Assembly: GCF_000204035.1 (NCBI RefSeq)
Contig: NZ_GL883084.1
Location: 564,835-628,834 of the forward strand
Source of the DNA: Brevundimonas diminuta ATCC 11568
Lineage (GTDB): Bacteria; Pseudomonadota; Alphaproteobacteria; Caulobacterales; Caulobacteraceae
DNA length: 64,000 nt
Reading direction: 5' to 3'
The position numbers were made by a program, and so were the translations under genes. This document shows, piece after piece, positions 17,217-25,577 of this stretch; within the stretch, counting starts at the first letter, position 1, and every line of letters begins with the position of its first letter. The notes below the pieces were generated by a model that was not told where the DNA came from, searched no databases, and worked only from the letters and a program-made list of their open reading frames with translations.

Positions 17217-17522
17217 TTAGCCTGGCCTGGGCGGAAGTTCGGGCGGCGGCGGGCAACTGAGGCCCTTCATTCCCATCTCATCGAAGAACCGGCACAGGCG
17301 TCCGACCTGTGCCCAGCCCGCCTCGCCCCAGGCCTCTACGGCGTTGTCGTGCTTCTCGCCCGCGATCCGGCTGGTCAGCACGTCGTCCGGCGGGACCGGC
17401 TTAGGCTGGACCCTCAAGTCCTCGACAGGCGGGCGGGATGCGCCCAGCGTCCCGCAGCTGGCGACAGCGGCGCCTAAGCTCACGCTCATCAGGCACGCCG
17501 TCAGGAAGGGCTTGCGCGGCAT
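17217..17522 (-). CDS. Outer-membrane spanin subunit (Rz1-like lipoprotein)
   Basis: 101 residues from ATG 17522, with AGGAG just upstream; a GTG at 17546 would extend it by eight. The signal peptide MPRKPFLTACLMSVSLGAAV ends in lipobox AVASC, and the mature protein is proline-rich (RPPVEDLRVQPKPVPPDD and a PPPPELPPRP tail), as usual for o-spanins. Its first 40 codons lie out of frame inside the i-spanin gene. With the i-spanin it would bridge the periplasm and fuse the membranes in the last step of lysis. Confidence 0.82.
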   Translation of the reverse strand: MPRKPFLTACLMSVSLGAAVASCGTLGASRPPVEDLRVQPKPVPPDDVLTSRIAGEKHDNAVEAWGEAGWAQVGRLCRFFDEMGMKGLSCPPPPELPPRPG

Positions 17523-17769
17523 GGTCTCTCTCCTCTTGCCGGTCACGGATGGTGATGGTGTCGGTCAGGCGTTCGCCGGCGGCCGTTTCCCGTGCGCTGG
17601 CGGCCTTCGCTTCGGTATTGGCTTGCTCGGTCGCGTGACGGTCCTGGACGCCCTGCGCGCCCCTGTGAGCGCAATAGGCCCCGAAGATCAGGAAGGCGGC
17701 GGCGACAGCGAAGATCAGCCAGGTGCGCGGCGGGAAGGTGCGCCAGAGTGCGAGCAGAGCGGCTATCAC
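17401..17769 (-). CDS. Inner-membrane spanin subunit (Rz-like)
   Basis: 122 residues from GTG 17769, overlapping the endolysin stop (GTGA). One N-terminal transmembrane helix (about 15-37, TWLIFAVAAAFLIFGAYCAH) is followed by a long Glu/Arg/Ala-rich periplasmic helix likely to be a coiled coil (TEQANTEAKAASARETAAGE). This is the i-spanin architecture. The 3' third overlaps the lipoprotein subunit in another frame, as in lambda Rz/Rz1. Confidence 0.82.
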   Translation of the reverse strand: MIAALLALWRTFPPRTWLIFAVAAAFLIFGAYCAHRGAQGVQDRHATEQANTEAKAASARETAAGERLTDTITIRDRQEERDHAAQALPDGVPDERELRRRCRQLRDAGRIPPACRGLEGPA

Positions 17770-18386
17770 TGCGCAGCCCTCCCGGTCTCCATCTCACGCG
17801 CGAGGCGTTCCGCTCGGCCTTTCACCTGTTTGGCCCACAGGCTGGCGCGCATCCCTGCGGCGGCCTGAGCGTAACGGCCGGCCTCGACGTGGGCCAGCGT
17901 GTTGACGAAGCCGGACAGCCCCTCACGCTGCGGCGTCTTCGGATCGTCCCAGCCCATGTTGAAGTGCATGTTCTCGATCACGCGGCGGCGGACCGGATCG
18001 AGGCGCTTCAGCCAGGGCAAGGCGGCGTGGATCACTCGGTTGTGCTCACGGGCGTCCTCGATCAGCCAAGCCTCGGCGGTGGCTTCTGTGATGACCTGGC
18101 CTTCCTGAATGCCGCGCGCTCGGCCGTACCCGATCGTCCATGGGGCGCCGGAGCCCTTGCCGGTCCTTGCGCGAGGCGAAAGCGGATCGGGATAGGCTTT
18201 GAGCCGCAGCCCTTCGTCCTTCTTCAATGCAGCGATCAGTTCTGGGTCGGGATCCCCAGGAGCGTCGGCCGCCCGAGGCAGGCCCATTGCATCGGCAAGG
18301 GCGTCGATCATCGGCACCCAGTCGGGCTTCAGCTTTCCGCCCGGCGCATGGGGGCGCACGGCGTCGAACAGGGCCTTACGGTCCAT
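17766..18386 (-). CDS. Phage endolysin, GH24-type lysozyme
   Basis: 206 residues from ATG 18386, chosen for GGAG upstream (CTGGAGACCGAC). A small N-terminal domain of about 45 residues (FDAVRPHAPGGKLKPDWVPM), often present in alphaphage lysozymes, precedes the GH24 domain. The catalytic glutamate lies in LKKDEGLRLKAYPD, followed by WTIGYGRARG; RRRVIENMHFNMG is the helix of the second lobe. It would cleave the glycan strands of peptidoglycan. No signal-anchor helix is seen, so release probably depends on a holin. Confidence 0.88.
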   Translation of the reverse strand: MDRKALFDAVRPHAPGGKLKPDWVPMIDALADAMGLPRAADAPGDPDPELIAALKKDEGLRLKAYPDPLSPRARTGKGSGAPWTIGYGRARGIQEGQVITEATAEAWLIEDAREHNRVIHAALPWLKRLDPVRRRVIENMHFNMGWDDPKTPQREGLSGFVNTLAHVEAGRYAQAAAGMRASLWAKQVKGRAERLAREMETGRAAQ

Positions 18387-18483
18387 GTCGGTCTCCAGTT
18401 CAGATTGTGATGGGGGCGGCTCGCAGGATGGACAGGTGCGTCGATCCCGCCTAAAAACCACCGTTCAGCAAAAGGGGCGCGAG

Positions 18484-18588
18484 ATGCCGGGCAAGCATCG
18501 AAACCGGGTCGGCTGGGTGATGGAGTCTGTGCTGATCGCCCTGTGTCTGGCGATCTTCGGCGTGCTCTTCTGGATCGCCGTGGGTTGA
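18484..18588 (+). CDS. Possible 34-residue membrane peptide
   Basis: ATG 18484 is preceded by GGGGCGCGAG. The peptide has a basic N-terminus (MPGKHRNRVGW) and one hydrophobic helix (SVLIALCLAIFGVLFWIAVG). It lies on the plus strand in the gap upstream of the endolysin. It could be a small plus-strand cargo gene; size alone makes the call uncertain. Confidence 0.35.
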   Translation: MPGKHRNRVGWVMESVLIALCLAIFGVLFWIAVG

Positions 18589-18662
18589 GCCCAGCCTCGC
18601 CCCGCGCCGCAACCTTAGCCGAGACATCTGCGTTCAGACTCGCCTGACAGGGGAGGTCTGGA

Positions 18663-18866
18663 ATGAGGCAAACGTCAGTGATCGAGCGCGCCTTGGAGTT
18701 GGCCGACAGCGGCAACTTCCGCATTCCCAGCGAAGTGCGCAGGGCTCTTTTGCGGGAAGGCTACACGCAGTCAGATTTGTTCGGGCTGGAAGGCAAGGCC
18801 ACGTGGCAACAGCTTCGGGAACGGTGCGGGAGCGCCGCCAAGCAGAAGGCCGACAATCACAGCTGA
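18663..18866 (+). CDS. Small hypothetical protein, plus strand
   Basis: 67 residues with a good ribosome-binding site (GGAGG at 18651-18655). The sequence MRQTSVIERALELADSGNFR and RRALLREGYTQSDLFGLEGK suggests a compact helical protein, possibly HTH-like. It opposes the surrounding late operon and so must have its own promoter. Unknown function; a typical position for a cargo gene between tail and lysis modules. Confidence 0.65.
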   Translation: MRQTSVIERALELADSGNFRIPSEVRRALLREGYTQSDLFGLEGKATWQQLRERCGSAAKQKADNHS

Positions 18867-19002
18867 TGGCCGGTTAGCAACCAAATCCTGCACAGCCTGT
18901 TGGCCTGATATGACTGGACTTGGTGGATACCTGCTTGCGGCGCTTGACAGCCTCTTCAAACGACTGACCGGGAACGAGCGCCTGCTCTAGCGACCGGGGC
19001 CG

Positions 19003-19515
19003 TCACGCCGCCGTAAGCAGCACGGCCACGATGATCAGGATGACGAGACCGGCCCCGGCCATCATGCACAGGCGCACACAGCGGCAAGGTTCCCGCTCGC
19101 TTGCCGATCGCCCGTGGGGTTCAGGCGGCAGGGCGAAGGCCATCTCCGCCACCACCTGATCAGAGACGCCCCGGCGGACAGCGAAGCCCAGCAGGCGCTC
19201 CGTCCACGGCGGCGGCGCCCGGTCCCGCATCACCCATTCCAGCAGGACGAGCGAGAGGCCAAGCACGACGAAGGCGGATGCCGGAACAAGGGCGCTCATG
19301 TGCTGGACCGCAAAAGCCCGGCCGGGGAAGACGAACGACAGGCCCCGCGCCACGAGAATGAGCGTCGAGGCGAAGAAGAAGCCCCGCACCGCCCAATGGG
19401 CCGTGATCTTGGTGTGATAGGTCGGCCCGAGCAGGCGGAACACCTGGCTCAGCACCGCCCCGGCCGACAGGAAAACAAGCCCCGTCGCCAGAACCATCCA
19501 GTCGTGAGCGGTCAT
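19003..19515 (-). CDS. Multi-pass phage membrane protein, possible holin partner
   Basis: 170 residues from ATG 19515, which overlaps the upstream gene's stop (ATGA); the longer open frame above it is out-of-frame shadow. Predicted helices include WMVLATGLVFLSAGAVLSQV, VRGFFFASTLILVARGLSFV, LVPASAFVVLGLSLVLLEWV and a C-terminal AGLVILIIVAVLLTAA. Tight coupling to another membrane protein just before the endolysin suggests a role in lysis, but no holin family motif is recognised. Confidence 0.62.
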   Translation of the reverse strand: MTAHDWMVLATGLVFLSAGAVLSQVFRLLGPTYHTKITAHWAVRGFFFASTLILVARGLSFVFPGRAFAVQHMSALVPASAFVVLGLSLVLLEWVMRDRAPPPWTERLLGFAVRRGVSDQVVAEMAFALPPEPHGRSASEREPCRCVRLCMMAGAGLVILIIVAVLLTAA

Positions 19516-19847
19516 CGCTGTGTCTCCTTTAGAACCGCGTGAAGCGCCGCATAGACCAGGCGCTTGGTGAAGCCGAAGAAGCCGCGAGGGTCGTTCGCCG
19601 CGATCCAGCCCAAGGTCATCGCCACCCCGCGCATGTCGAGCGCGGGAACGACGGCGATCAGGCTGGGCGTGAACGCTTCGGCCAGAATGGGACCGGCCAC
19701 GACGCCGAGCCCCAGATGCAGCCACGCCTTGCGCTGGGCCAGCGGATTGCCGGCCTTGGCGGAATAGGCGGTGACCAGACCGACGGCGCCGAAAAGCACG
19801 CCGCCGCACAGCCCCCAGAACGCGGGGAAATCCCTCGGGTCGAGCAT
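19512..19847 (-). CDS. Phage membrane protein, candidate holin
   Basis: 111 residues from ATG 19847 (GGAGGGGCGG upstream; a TTG at 19859 is weaker). Three likely helices: FPAFWGLCGGVLFGAVGLVT, WLHLGLGVVAGPILAEAF and VAMTLGWIAANDPRGFFGF. Size, helix number and position between tail and endolysin fit a class I holin. Inference from context and topology only. Confidence 0.6.
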   Translation of the reverse strand: MLDPRDFPAFWGLCGGVLFGAVGLVTAYSAKAGNPLAQRKAWLHLGLGVVAGPILAEAFTPSLIAVVPALDMRGVAMTLGWIAANDPRGFFGFTKRLVYAALHAVLKETQR

Positions 19848-19927
19848 CCGCCCCTCCAAGAATGTCGGCCATAGGTGAGAGGCAGCCGACGCTCAGGGCG
19901 CGGGCTTCAGGGGACGAACCGGGTTCG

Positions 19928-20263
19928 TCAGGCTTCGGGGGCAGCCTCGGGTGCGGGCGTCGGCTGCAGCGCCTGAACACGAGCCTGCGCGGCATCCAGA
20001 CCACTCTGCATCGATGTGACGATGCGCTGGAGCATTTGCTTCGTGCCTTCTGCGCCGGGCGTGCCGAGAGGCCGCGGGAGGTCGTCTACGCTGGCGGCGA
20101 TGGCGGCCTTCAGGTCAGACAGGAAGGCGGATCCAGTCTTTCCTTCCAGCAGCGCCACAGCGGCGCTGGCGGATGGCAGGCGCGCGGCTTTAGCGGCTTC
20201 TGCTGCTGCGGACATGGCAGCCTCGGCGGCAGCCAGTTTCTCGGCGTCGGTCAATTCTGTCAT
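19928..20263 (-). CDS. Small helical protein after the tail-tip gene
   Basis: 111 residues from ATG 20263, with AGGAG upstream. Rich in Ala/Glu/Lys helices (AEKLAAAEAAMSAAAEAAKAA) with a Pro/Ala tail. Position directly after the tail-tip gene suggests a tail-fibre accessory or chaperone, but nothing in the sequence proves it. Confidence 0.65.
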   Translation of the reverse strand: MTELTDAEKLAAAEAAMSAAAEAAKAARLPSASAAVALLEGKTGSAFLSDLKAAIAASVDDLPRPLGTPGAEGTKQMLQRIVTSMQSGLDAAQARVQALQPTPAPEAAPEA

Positions 20264-20272
20264 CACAATCTC

Positions 20273-23200
20273 CTAGGTCTGATAGTAGACGCCCTGGAAG
20301 CGGGCGTTTCTGGCCGACGCGGCGACCACGTCGTCGGTCCCGCTCATGGCGAGTTGCAGGTGGAAGCGACGGTTGCCTCTGTTGCTGACGTGCCCCTCGA
20401 TCAGGGTGTAGGGCTGGCCCATGGGAGCGTTGGCAATGCCGCCTGCTCCAGCGACATAGCCGTTGGACACTACCCGCTGATCGCCGCCATCCAGGTTTGT
20501 GCTGATCACTCGCCAGTTCAGGCCGTAGACAGGCGCCTCTGAGGGCGGAGATTTAGGCGTCAGGGTCGCCTGCCAGTCAGCGCGCAACAGGAAAGCGCCG
20601 TTGGTGTAGACGTACTTGCTCGCCACAGTTGCGACCGTGTTCCAGCCAGCAGGAAGACCTATGACCGACGCGCTCGGAGGGCCTGAGTCAAAAGGGCCGT
20701 TGGACGTCTTACCCCCGAAGAAGCCGTCCGTAGCCGAGATGCCCAGAATGCCGTTGTCCACGGTCTCGGAGCCGTAACCGACCGTCGTGGGACCAGACCA
20801 AAGCAGCAGGTCGCCAGCCACCCCGAAGCCCGGCCCGATCGTCGCTCGGCGCCCGTCCTTGACCACGCTGGCGGGCTCCGAGAAACGCACGCGGCCGTCT
20901 TCGGCTTCCATCGCAACCAGGGGATCGCCACCAGGCACGGTGTTGAGCAAAGCGACGACCGGCGCTGCAATGGCTGCATACCCGCCGCTCGTGGACGAGA
21001 CGAACTCATAATAGGCGGGCGCCGCTCCGCTAGCCTCAGCGATCTTGCGGAAGCTCGCCAGCGCCTGCTGGTTCTCTAGATCGATGATGGCGAGGGACTG
21101 CTCGGTGACGGAGGCGTAAAGCTGCGCCTGGCTGGCCTCTGCCGAGTAGCGCGTTGCAGGCAGCCCTCCGAGTTCCAGCTTGCCTTGTCGGATCGACCAA
21201 TAGTTGATCGCGCTGATCGGGTCAGCCACCACACCCTTGATAACTACGCGGTCGCAGTTTTGGGGCGTCGTGAAGGAGATCGCGTAAGCTTGCCGACGCG
21301 CATCGCTGCCGTCGAAATCATGGGTGCCTTTGAGCTGCCCTTGAACTGTAGTCGGGATTGCGCCTAGCGGTGTCGATCCACTGAACCCGTCAACGGCAAA
21401 GAATGACTCAACCGGCTCGTTGGGATCGGCCATGAAGAGCGCCATATCCGCCGAAAAGACGTATTGCCGGGACGGAAAGACCTCTGTTGCGGGCCACGTC
21501 ATGACCTGCGTTCCGCCGCCTCCAGGAATGAACCGCACGCTGCGGCCCCAGGCGTCATCTACAACGACTGACGCGCCGCCCCAGCCAATACCCGCGAGCC
21601 CTTTTTCGAAGCCGCCGTTGATCTGGATATTGGCTCGCCCCGCGAGTTTGGCCGTCACCTGGCTCACGGATTCCGCCCGTGCTGTCACCTCATTGGCCAG
21701 GGCGTTTTCGAGATCGATGATGTCGGCCTCGGTTTTGGCAGTTCGGGCCGCCACGCCGCTGATCGCCAGGGCGTTGGCCTCATCGCCGTCGATGCGCGCT
21801 TGGTTGACGCCAGAAATGCGGGCGCTGAGGTTGGCCTCCCCTGCCCGTGCTGCCGCGATCTCTGCGCCCTGGGCGTCCAACTGGGTCCGGGCATCGGCGA
21901 GCAGCTCCGACACGTCGAAGATGTCGCCGAAGGCCGCCTCTATGTCGTTCCTGATGCTGACGATGGTCGGGGCGGTAGGAGACGGATCTAGCAGCGGGGC
22001 CGTGTAGGGGCCGTAGATGTACCGTTCGGAGTAGTTCTGGTCCCGCTGGTACTGAACAGCGACGAAATAGGTCGCGCCCGGCTGGAGGCCGTCGATCGGG
22101 ATCGTCGTGACCGTCGGAGGCCCCTGATAGGCCTGTGTCCACGGCCCCGTCGCTGTCGGCCCGTACTCAACGATGACCGCAGTCGCCGTCTCGTTCGAAA
22201 CGATCCCGCCGAGGTCGAAGCCGGGAAGCTGGCCGCCGCCCGGCGCAGGCGGGCGCGGGGTGATCGTCCAGTCGCCGGGGAGCGGGGGCGACACGTGCGT
22301 GGGGTCGACCGGCGTCAAGGCAGGCGGCGGCGGGGGATTGGGCGTCTGCCCGAATGCGTAGGGATACTTGGCGTCCGTCTCCGACACGAACGTTACCATG
22401 TGGACGCCGGTGTTCGCGTCGTAGCTGGTTTCCAGGCAGAGACACTTCAGCCCATCCAGCACGAACTCAGGTTCGGTGATCGTGAAGGCCGAGCCGGGCC
22501 CGATGCCCTGCATGTAGGACTTGAGCGGGATGCGTCCAGAGATGCCCTCTCGCGTATGAGCGAGCGCCAAGCACATCAGTTCGGCGGCCTGCTTGGCCTT
22601 GTCGACATAGCTGTAGGTGACAGGCACCGACCGCTTGCGGCCGCCATCCTCCGTCACCCATTGGGATGAAGAGACTTCCGGCAGGGCCGTCATCTTCCAT
22701 CCGTCGGCCTCGGACAGATAGGTCGCGACGCCGGTGTTCTTCCGGTCGAGGTAGCTGGCGCTGGTGTCGAGTTCGATAGGCCCGGCCGTGTCAGCCGCCG
22801 TGATCGTGGCCACACTGACGCGCGGAGCCGCACGATGGATGCACGACGCCTTGCCCGCGCGCTCGATATAATAGGCCCCGCCCGCCTGCAGGAAGGCATC
22901 CAGCACCTGAGCCTTGTCGTCGTCGGTCGAGGGCCAGGCGGCGCAGGTCCAGCCGTGCGTGTCCGCGATGTTGGCCGCTTCAGTGAAGGCGGCGACGTCG
23001 ATATTCTCCCAGCGGGTGCCGATGCCTCCGACCTGATAGTCGACCTGCGGCGCGCCCTTGCCGGTCGGACCTTCCCAGAGCCCGAGCAGCCACTTCACCG
23101 ACCACAGGATCGGGTTCGCGTTGTAGCCCCAGGTGGACGGGTCATTCAGACGCTGGGGGCCGGAGCCGCCCGGATAGGTGCTGTCGCGTCGCCAGTCATA

Positions 23201-23902
23201 GACGCGCAGCCCGCGGATGATCGTGCGAGGCTTGGGATATTGCCCCTTGTAGGCCGACTGCTTGCTGTTCTCGGACAGCGTGAGGATGAAAGCCGCTTTG
23301 CCTGACAGCTTGTGGCTCGCACCCCAGTTCGGGAGTGAAGCCCCTCCTTGAAGGCCCGACGGCGAGGCGAGGTACGATCCCTCAGGCTGGAAACCCAGTT
23401 GCGTCCTGCGCCACATGACATTGGCATAGTAGGAGCTGTTAGCCTTGCCGCTGGCGTCGAAGGTGACCGGGATGTCGTTCGCCGTGAAGCTCTCGAAGGC
23501 GTCGATCGGCCCGGCATCGGAGACGACCGTGACCGCGCTGAAATACATGCGGTCGTTCGGGCCATAGGCGGCCTTGTGGCGCAGATCGCCACCTACCGCG
23601 ATCCGTCCGGCGGCGAAGTGCAGAGGGCCGTTCGGATCACCAACCCAGCCAAGCGCGCCTCCCGCGCTCGACACCTTCGGCTGCGAAAGAGAACCGCCGA
23701 TGCTGGATACAAGACTGCCGACCGACAGCAAGGCACCCGCGGAGACGCTGAAGCTTCCCACCGACAGGACAGCGCTGGTCGCGAGGCTGGCCGAACCGAG
23801 CAAACCGACGCCGGCGCCCATCGCCAGCGCCATGCCTCCGGTCGCCACGACTGCACCGACGATCATGATCGCCGTGCCGACCGCTTTCACAGCCTTCGCC
23901 AT
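20273..23902 (-). CDS. Tail tip / host-specificity protein (J-like)
   Basis: 1209 residues. A hydrophobic Gly/Ala-rich N-terminus (about 1-65) precedes the conserved tail-hub region (LHFAAGRIAVGGDLRHKAAY to about 540, with WENIDVAAFTEAANIAD and FLQAGGAYYIERAGKASC). Then come a Pro-rich hinge, a fibronectin-like module (about 560-640, with IDGLQPGATYFVAVQYQRD), a coiled-coil stretch (about 670-770) and a variable C-terminal beta domain, the likely receptor contact. It shares one base with the stop of the upstream gene. It should form the central tip that docks on the host surface. Confidence 0.85.
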   Translation of the reverse strand: MAKAVKAVGTAIMIVGAVVATGGMALAMGAGVGLLGSASLATSAVLSVGSFSVSAGALLSVGSLVSSIGGSLSQPKVSSAGGALGWVGDPNGPLHFAAGRIAVGGDLRHKAAYGPNDRMYFSAVTVVSDAGPIDAFESFTANDIPVTFDASGKANSSYYANVMWRRTQLGFQPEGSYLASPSGLQGGASLPNWGASHKLSGKAAFILTLSENSKQSAYKGQYPKPRTIIRGLRVYDWRRDSTYPGGSGPQRLNDPSTWGYNANPILWSVKWLLGLWEGPTGKGAPQVDYQVGGIGTRWENIDVAAFTEAANIADTHGWTCAAWPSTDDDKAQVLDAFLQAGGAYYIERAGKASCIHRAAPRVSVATITAADTAGPIELDTSASYLDRKNTGVATYLSEADGWKMTALPEVSSSQWVTEDGGRKRSVPVTYSYVDKAKQAAELMCLALAHTREGISGRIPLKSYMQGIGPGSAFTITEPEFVLDGLKCLCLETSYDANTGVHMVTFVSETDAKYPYAFGQTPNPPPPPALTPVDPTHVSPPLPGDWTITPRPPAPGGGQLPGFDLGGIVSNETATAVIVEYGPTATGPWTQAYQGPPTVTTIPIDGLQPGATYFVAVQYQRDQNYSERYIYGPYTAPLLDPSPTAPTIVSIRNDIEAAFGDIFDVSELLADARTQLDAQGAEIAAARAGEANLSARISGVNQARIDGDEANALAISGVAARTAKTEADIIDLENALANEVTARAESVSQVTAKLAGRANIQINGGFEKGLAGIGWGGASVVVDDAWGRSVRFIPGGGGTQVMTWPATEVFPSRQYVFSADMALFMADPNEPVESFFAVDGFSGSTPLGAIPTTVQGQLKGTHDFDGSDARRQAYAISFTTPQNCDRVVIKGVVADPISAINYWSIRQGKLELGGLPATRYSAEASQAQLYASVTEQSLAIIDLENQQALASFRKIAEASGAAPAYYEFVSSTSGGYAAIAAPVVALLNTVPGGDPLVAMEAEDGRVRFSEPASVVKDGRRATIGPGFGVAGDLLLWSGPTTVGYGSETVDNGILGISATDGFFGGKTSNGPFDSGPPSASVIGLPAGWNTVATVASKYVYTNGAFLLRADWQATLTPKSPPSEAPVYGLNWRVISTNLDGGDQRVVSNGYVAGAGGIANAPMGQPYTLIEGHVSNRGNRRFHLQLAMSGTDDVVAASARNARFQGVYYQT

Positions 23903-24330
23903 CAGACCATCCAGACTTTCAGAGGAACGAAATCGGGCGCGAGCTTGATCGACACACCGACATCGGCGCCGTCCTGGTAGCCGCTGACGTAGCCGTCCCC
24001 GAGGTAGACCCCGATGCTGCAGCCGAAGGCGTCGTCACCCTGCATCGCCACCAGATCGGCGGGGCGGACCATGGAGAACGGGATCACCAGCAAGCCCGCC
24101 GCGTCCACGCCCTCGATGAGCGATGCGAAACCAAGCTTGCGCATGGCGCGATAGGCCCCCGCTTCGGATCCCCACTTCACACCCTTGAGCAGACCCGTGG
24201 ACTGCTTGCGCAGGTGCATGACGTAGCGGGCCTGACGCACGCAGTCGTACTGCTTGAAGTCGAGGGGCTTGCCGATGAAGCGCGCAGCACATTGCCGGGC
24301 GACACGCACCCTTTCATCCCAGATGTTCAT
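23902..24330 (-). CDS. Tail assembly protein at the NlpC/P60-like position (DUF6950-like)
   Basis: 142 residues. Conserved phage features are LDFKQYDCVRQARYVM near residues 24-39 and GDGYVSGYQDG near the C-terminus. The Asp-Cys pair and later residues resemble a degraded cysteine-peptidase scaffold, and the gene sits where lambda-like phages put the K/NlpC-type tail peptidase. Catalysis is not shown: no clear His follows. DUF6950 is my best recollection of the family. Confidence 0.65.
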   Translation of the reverse strand: MNIWDERVRVARQCAARFIGKPLDFKQYDCVRQARYVMHLRKQSTGLLKGVKWGSEAGAYRAMRKLGFASLIEGVDAAGLLVIPFSMVRPADLVAMQGDDAFGCSIGVYLGDGYVSGYQDGADVGVSIKLAPDFVPLKVWMV

Positions 24331-24336
24331 GAGACC

Positions 24337-24990
24337 TCAGACTTGGTTTTGGATGACGCCAGGCCAGTCGCGGAATCCGCCGCCACCTCCCCCGCCGGGC
24401 GCGGGACGGCTGGAGCTGATCGCCCCCGGAGGCGCCTCGGTGCGCCAGTAGTCAGCATCGGTCAGGCGCGAGACATTGGCGTGGCCCAGCTCGCCCCAGA
24501 TCTTCCGGTGCATGGCGTCGTTCGCGCGCCAGTCCGTGTTCGGGATCAACTGCAGCTCCGACTCGGTGCCGCACTCGATGACGACCGACCAACTGCTCTC
24601 GTCGACGCTAAACCGAGCCTTGTCGTACTGCCCCTGGAACTTCAGGAGGGGTTGGCCGATCAGCAGACCCGTCGCTGGATCAATCGAGCCTTCCCACCAT
24701 TGGACAAGGCCAGTCTGGTTCAGCGGATCGGCCAGCGCCGCGACAGCGACGTCGCTCTCGGCGTTGATCATCAGTTCAGAGCGGGTCGTCGTGCCGGAGC
24801 CGCCCTCGGTCAGTTGGCCGATGGTGTCCAGCGAGCCGATGCCGGGATGCGCCGCGAGGTAGAGTTCGCCGCCGTAGACCGCGAACCCGCCGTCCGTCAG
24901 CCGCACCACGCCAGAGCGCAACTCCATCCGAACCAGCACGCACGGCACATAGGCGGGCTGGCGCTGTGCGTTGGAAAGGACAGGATCCAT
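24337..24990 (-). CDS. Minor tail protein
   Basis: 217 residues between the distal-tail-like protein and the peptidase-like protein. Features: AAHPGIGSLDTIGQLTEG and the block VRMELRSGVVRLTDGGFAVY; a Gly-rich tail (GGGGGGGFRD). The order tape measure, two minor tail proteins, peptidase-like and tip matches other siphoviruses, so I call it a hub or baseplate component. Start ATG 24990 abuts the upstream stop. Confidence 0.7.
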   Translation of the reverse strand: MDPVLSNAQRQPAYVPCVLVRMELRSGVVRLTDGGFAVYGGELYLAAHPGIGSLDTIGQLTEGGSGTTTRSELMINAESDVAVAALADPLNQTGLVQWWEGSIDPATGLLIGQPLLKFQGQYDKARFSVDESSWSVVIECGTESELQLIPNTDWRANDAMHRKIWGELGHANVSRLTDADYWRTEAPPGAISSSRPAPGGGGGGGFRDWPGVIQNQV

Positions 24991-25577
24991 CAGGCGGTCT
25001 CCCTCACCTTGAACTGGATCGCGACCAGCCGGTCGACACCGACCTCCCAGCTTTTCATGTCGCGCACGAAGCCCTCAATCATCGGCTCCGCCAGCTTCAC
25101 AACGTCGTTGTCCTGGGGCGGGAAGCGCAGCATGGTCCGCAACTGGATTTGCGCCTGGCCCGATGCGTTCGCGGTCGCATCCGCAGCCGCCCGATAGAGG
25201 TAGTGGCGCCCCAGAGTGACGACGTTCAGGAACTGGCCCTTGCGGACCACGTAGCCGGGGGTCAGGCCATCAACCGTCAGGAAGATGCCGCCCTGCCCTG
25301 CCCCGTTCACGCGCGGAGCGCCGGGAGACCCAACGTCGAACCCCGGCTGATAGACCGCCATCAGAACCGTCGCGCCCTCGGCGTTCAGATCATCCCACGC
25401 CATTGAGGTGACGTAGCTCATGGGCGGCATGGTGAAGGTCAGGGCGTATCGTGAGCCCTTGCGCTGACGCTCCTGTTCATCGCCCCCAAGAGCCGAGACC
25501 AGCACGTTCTTGTTGGTCAGCAGTTCGATGCCCATGCCCGCAGGCGCAGGCGTGGATGGGAGGGTGAGAACCGGCAT
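24990..25577 (-). CDS. Minor (distal) tail protein
   Basis: 195 residues from ATG 25577, which shares one base with the tape-measure stop. Beta-rich sequence with LLTNKNVLVSALGGDEQERQ and YALTFTMPPMSYVTSMAWDD at the N-terminal half. It directly follows the tape measure gene, the usual place of the distal tail protein that caps the tube. Assignment by context. Confidence 0.7.
   Translation of the reverse strand: MPVLTLPSTPAPAGMGIELLTNKNVLVSALGGDEQERQRKGSRYALTFTMPPMSYVTSMAWDDLNAEGATVLMAVYQPGFDVGSPGAPRVNGAGQGGIFLTVDGLTPGYVVRKGQFLNVVTLGRHYLYRAAADATANASGQAQIQLRTMLRFPPQDNDVVKLAEPMIEGFVRDMKSWEVGVDRLVAIQFKVRETA

Noticed and set aside
23902-24330. A true NlpC/P60 peptidase
   Set aside because: A Cys is present but no convincing His/third residue follows; kept as position-based call only.
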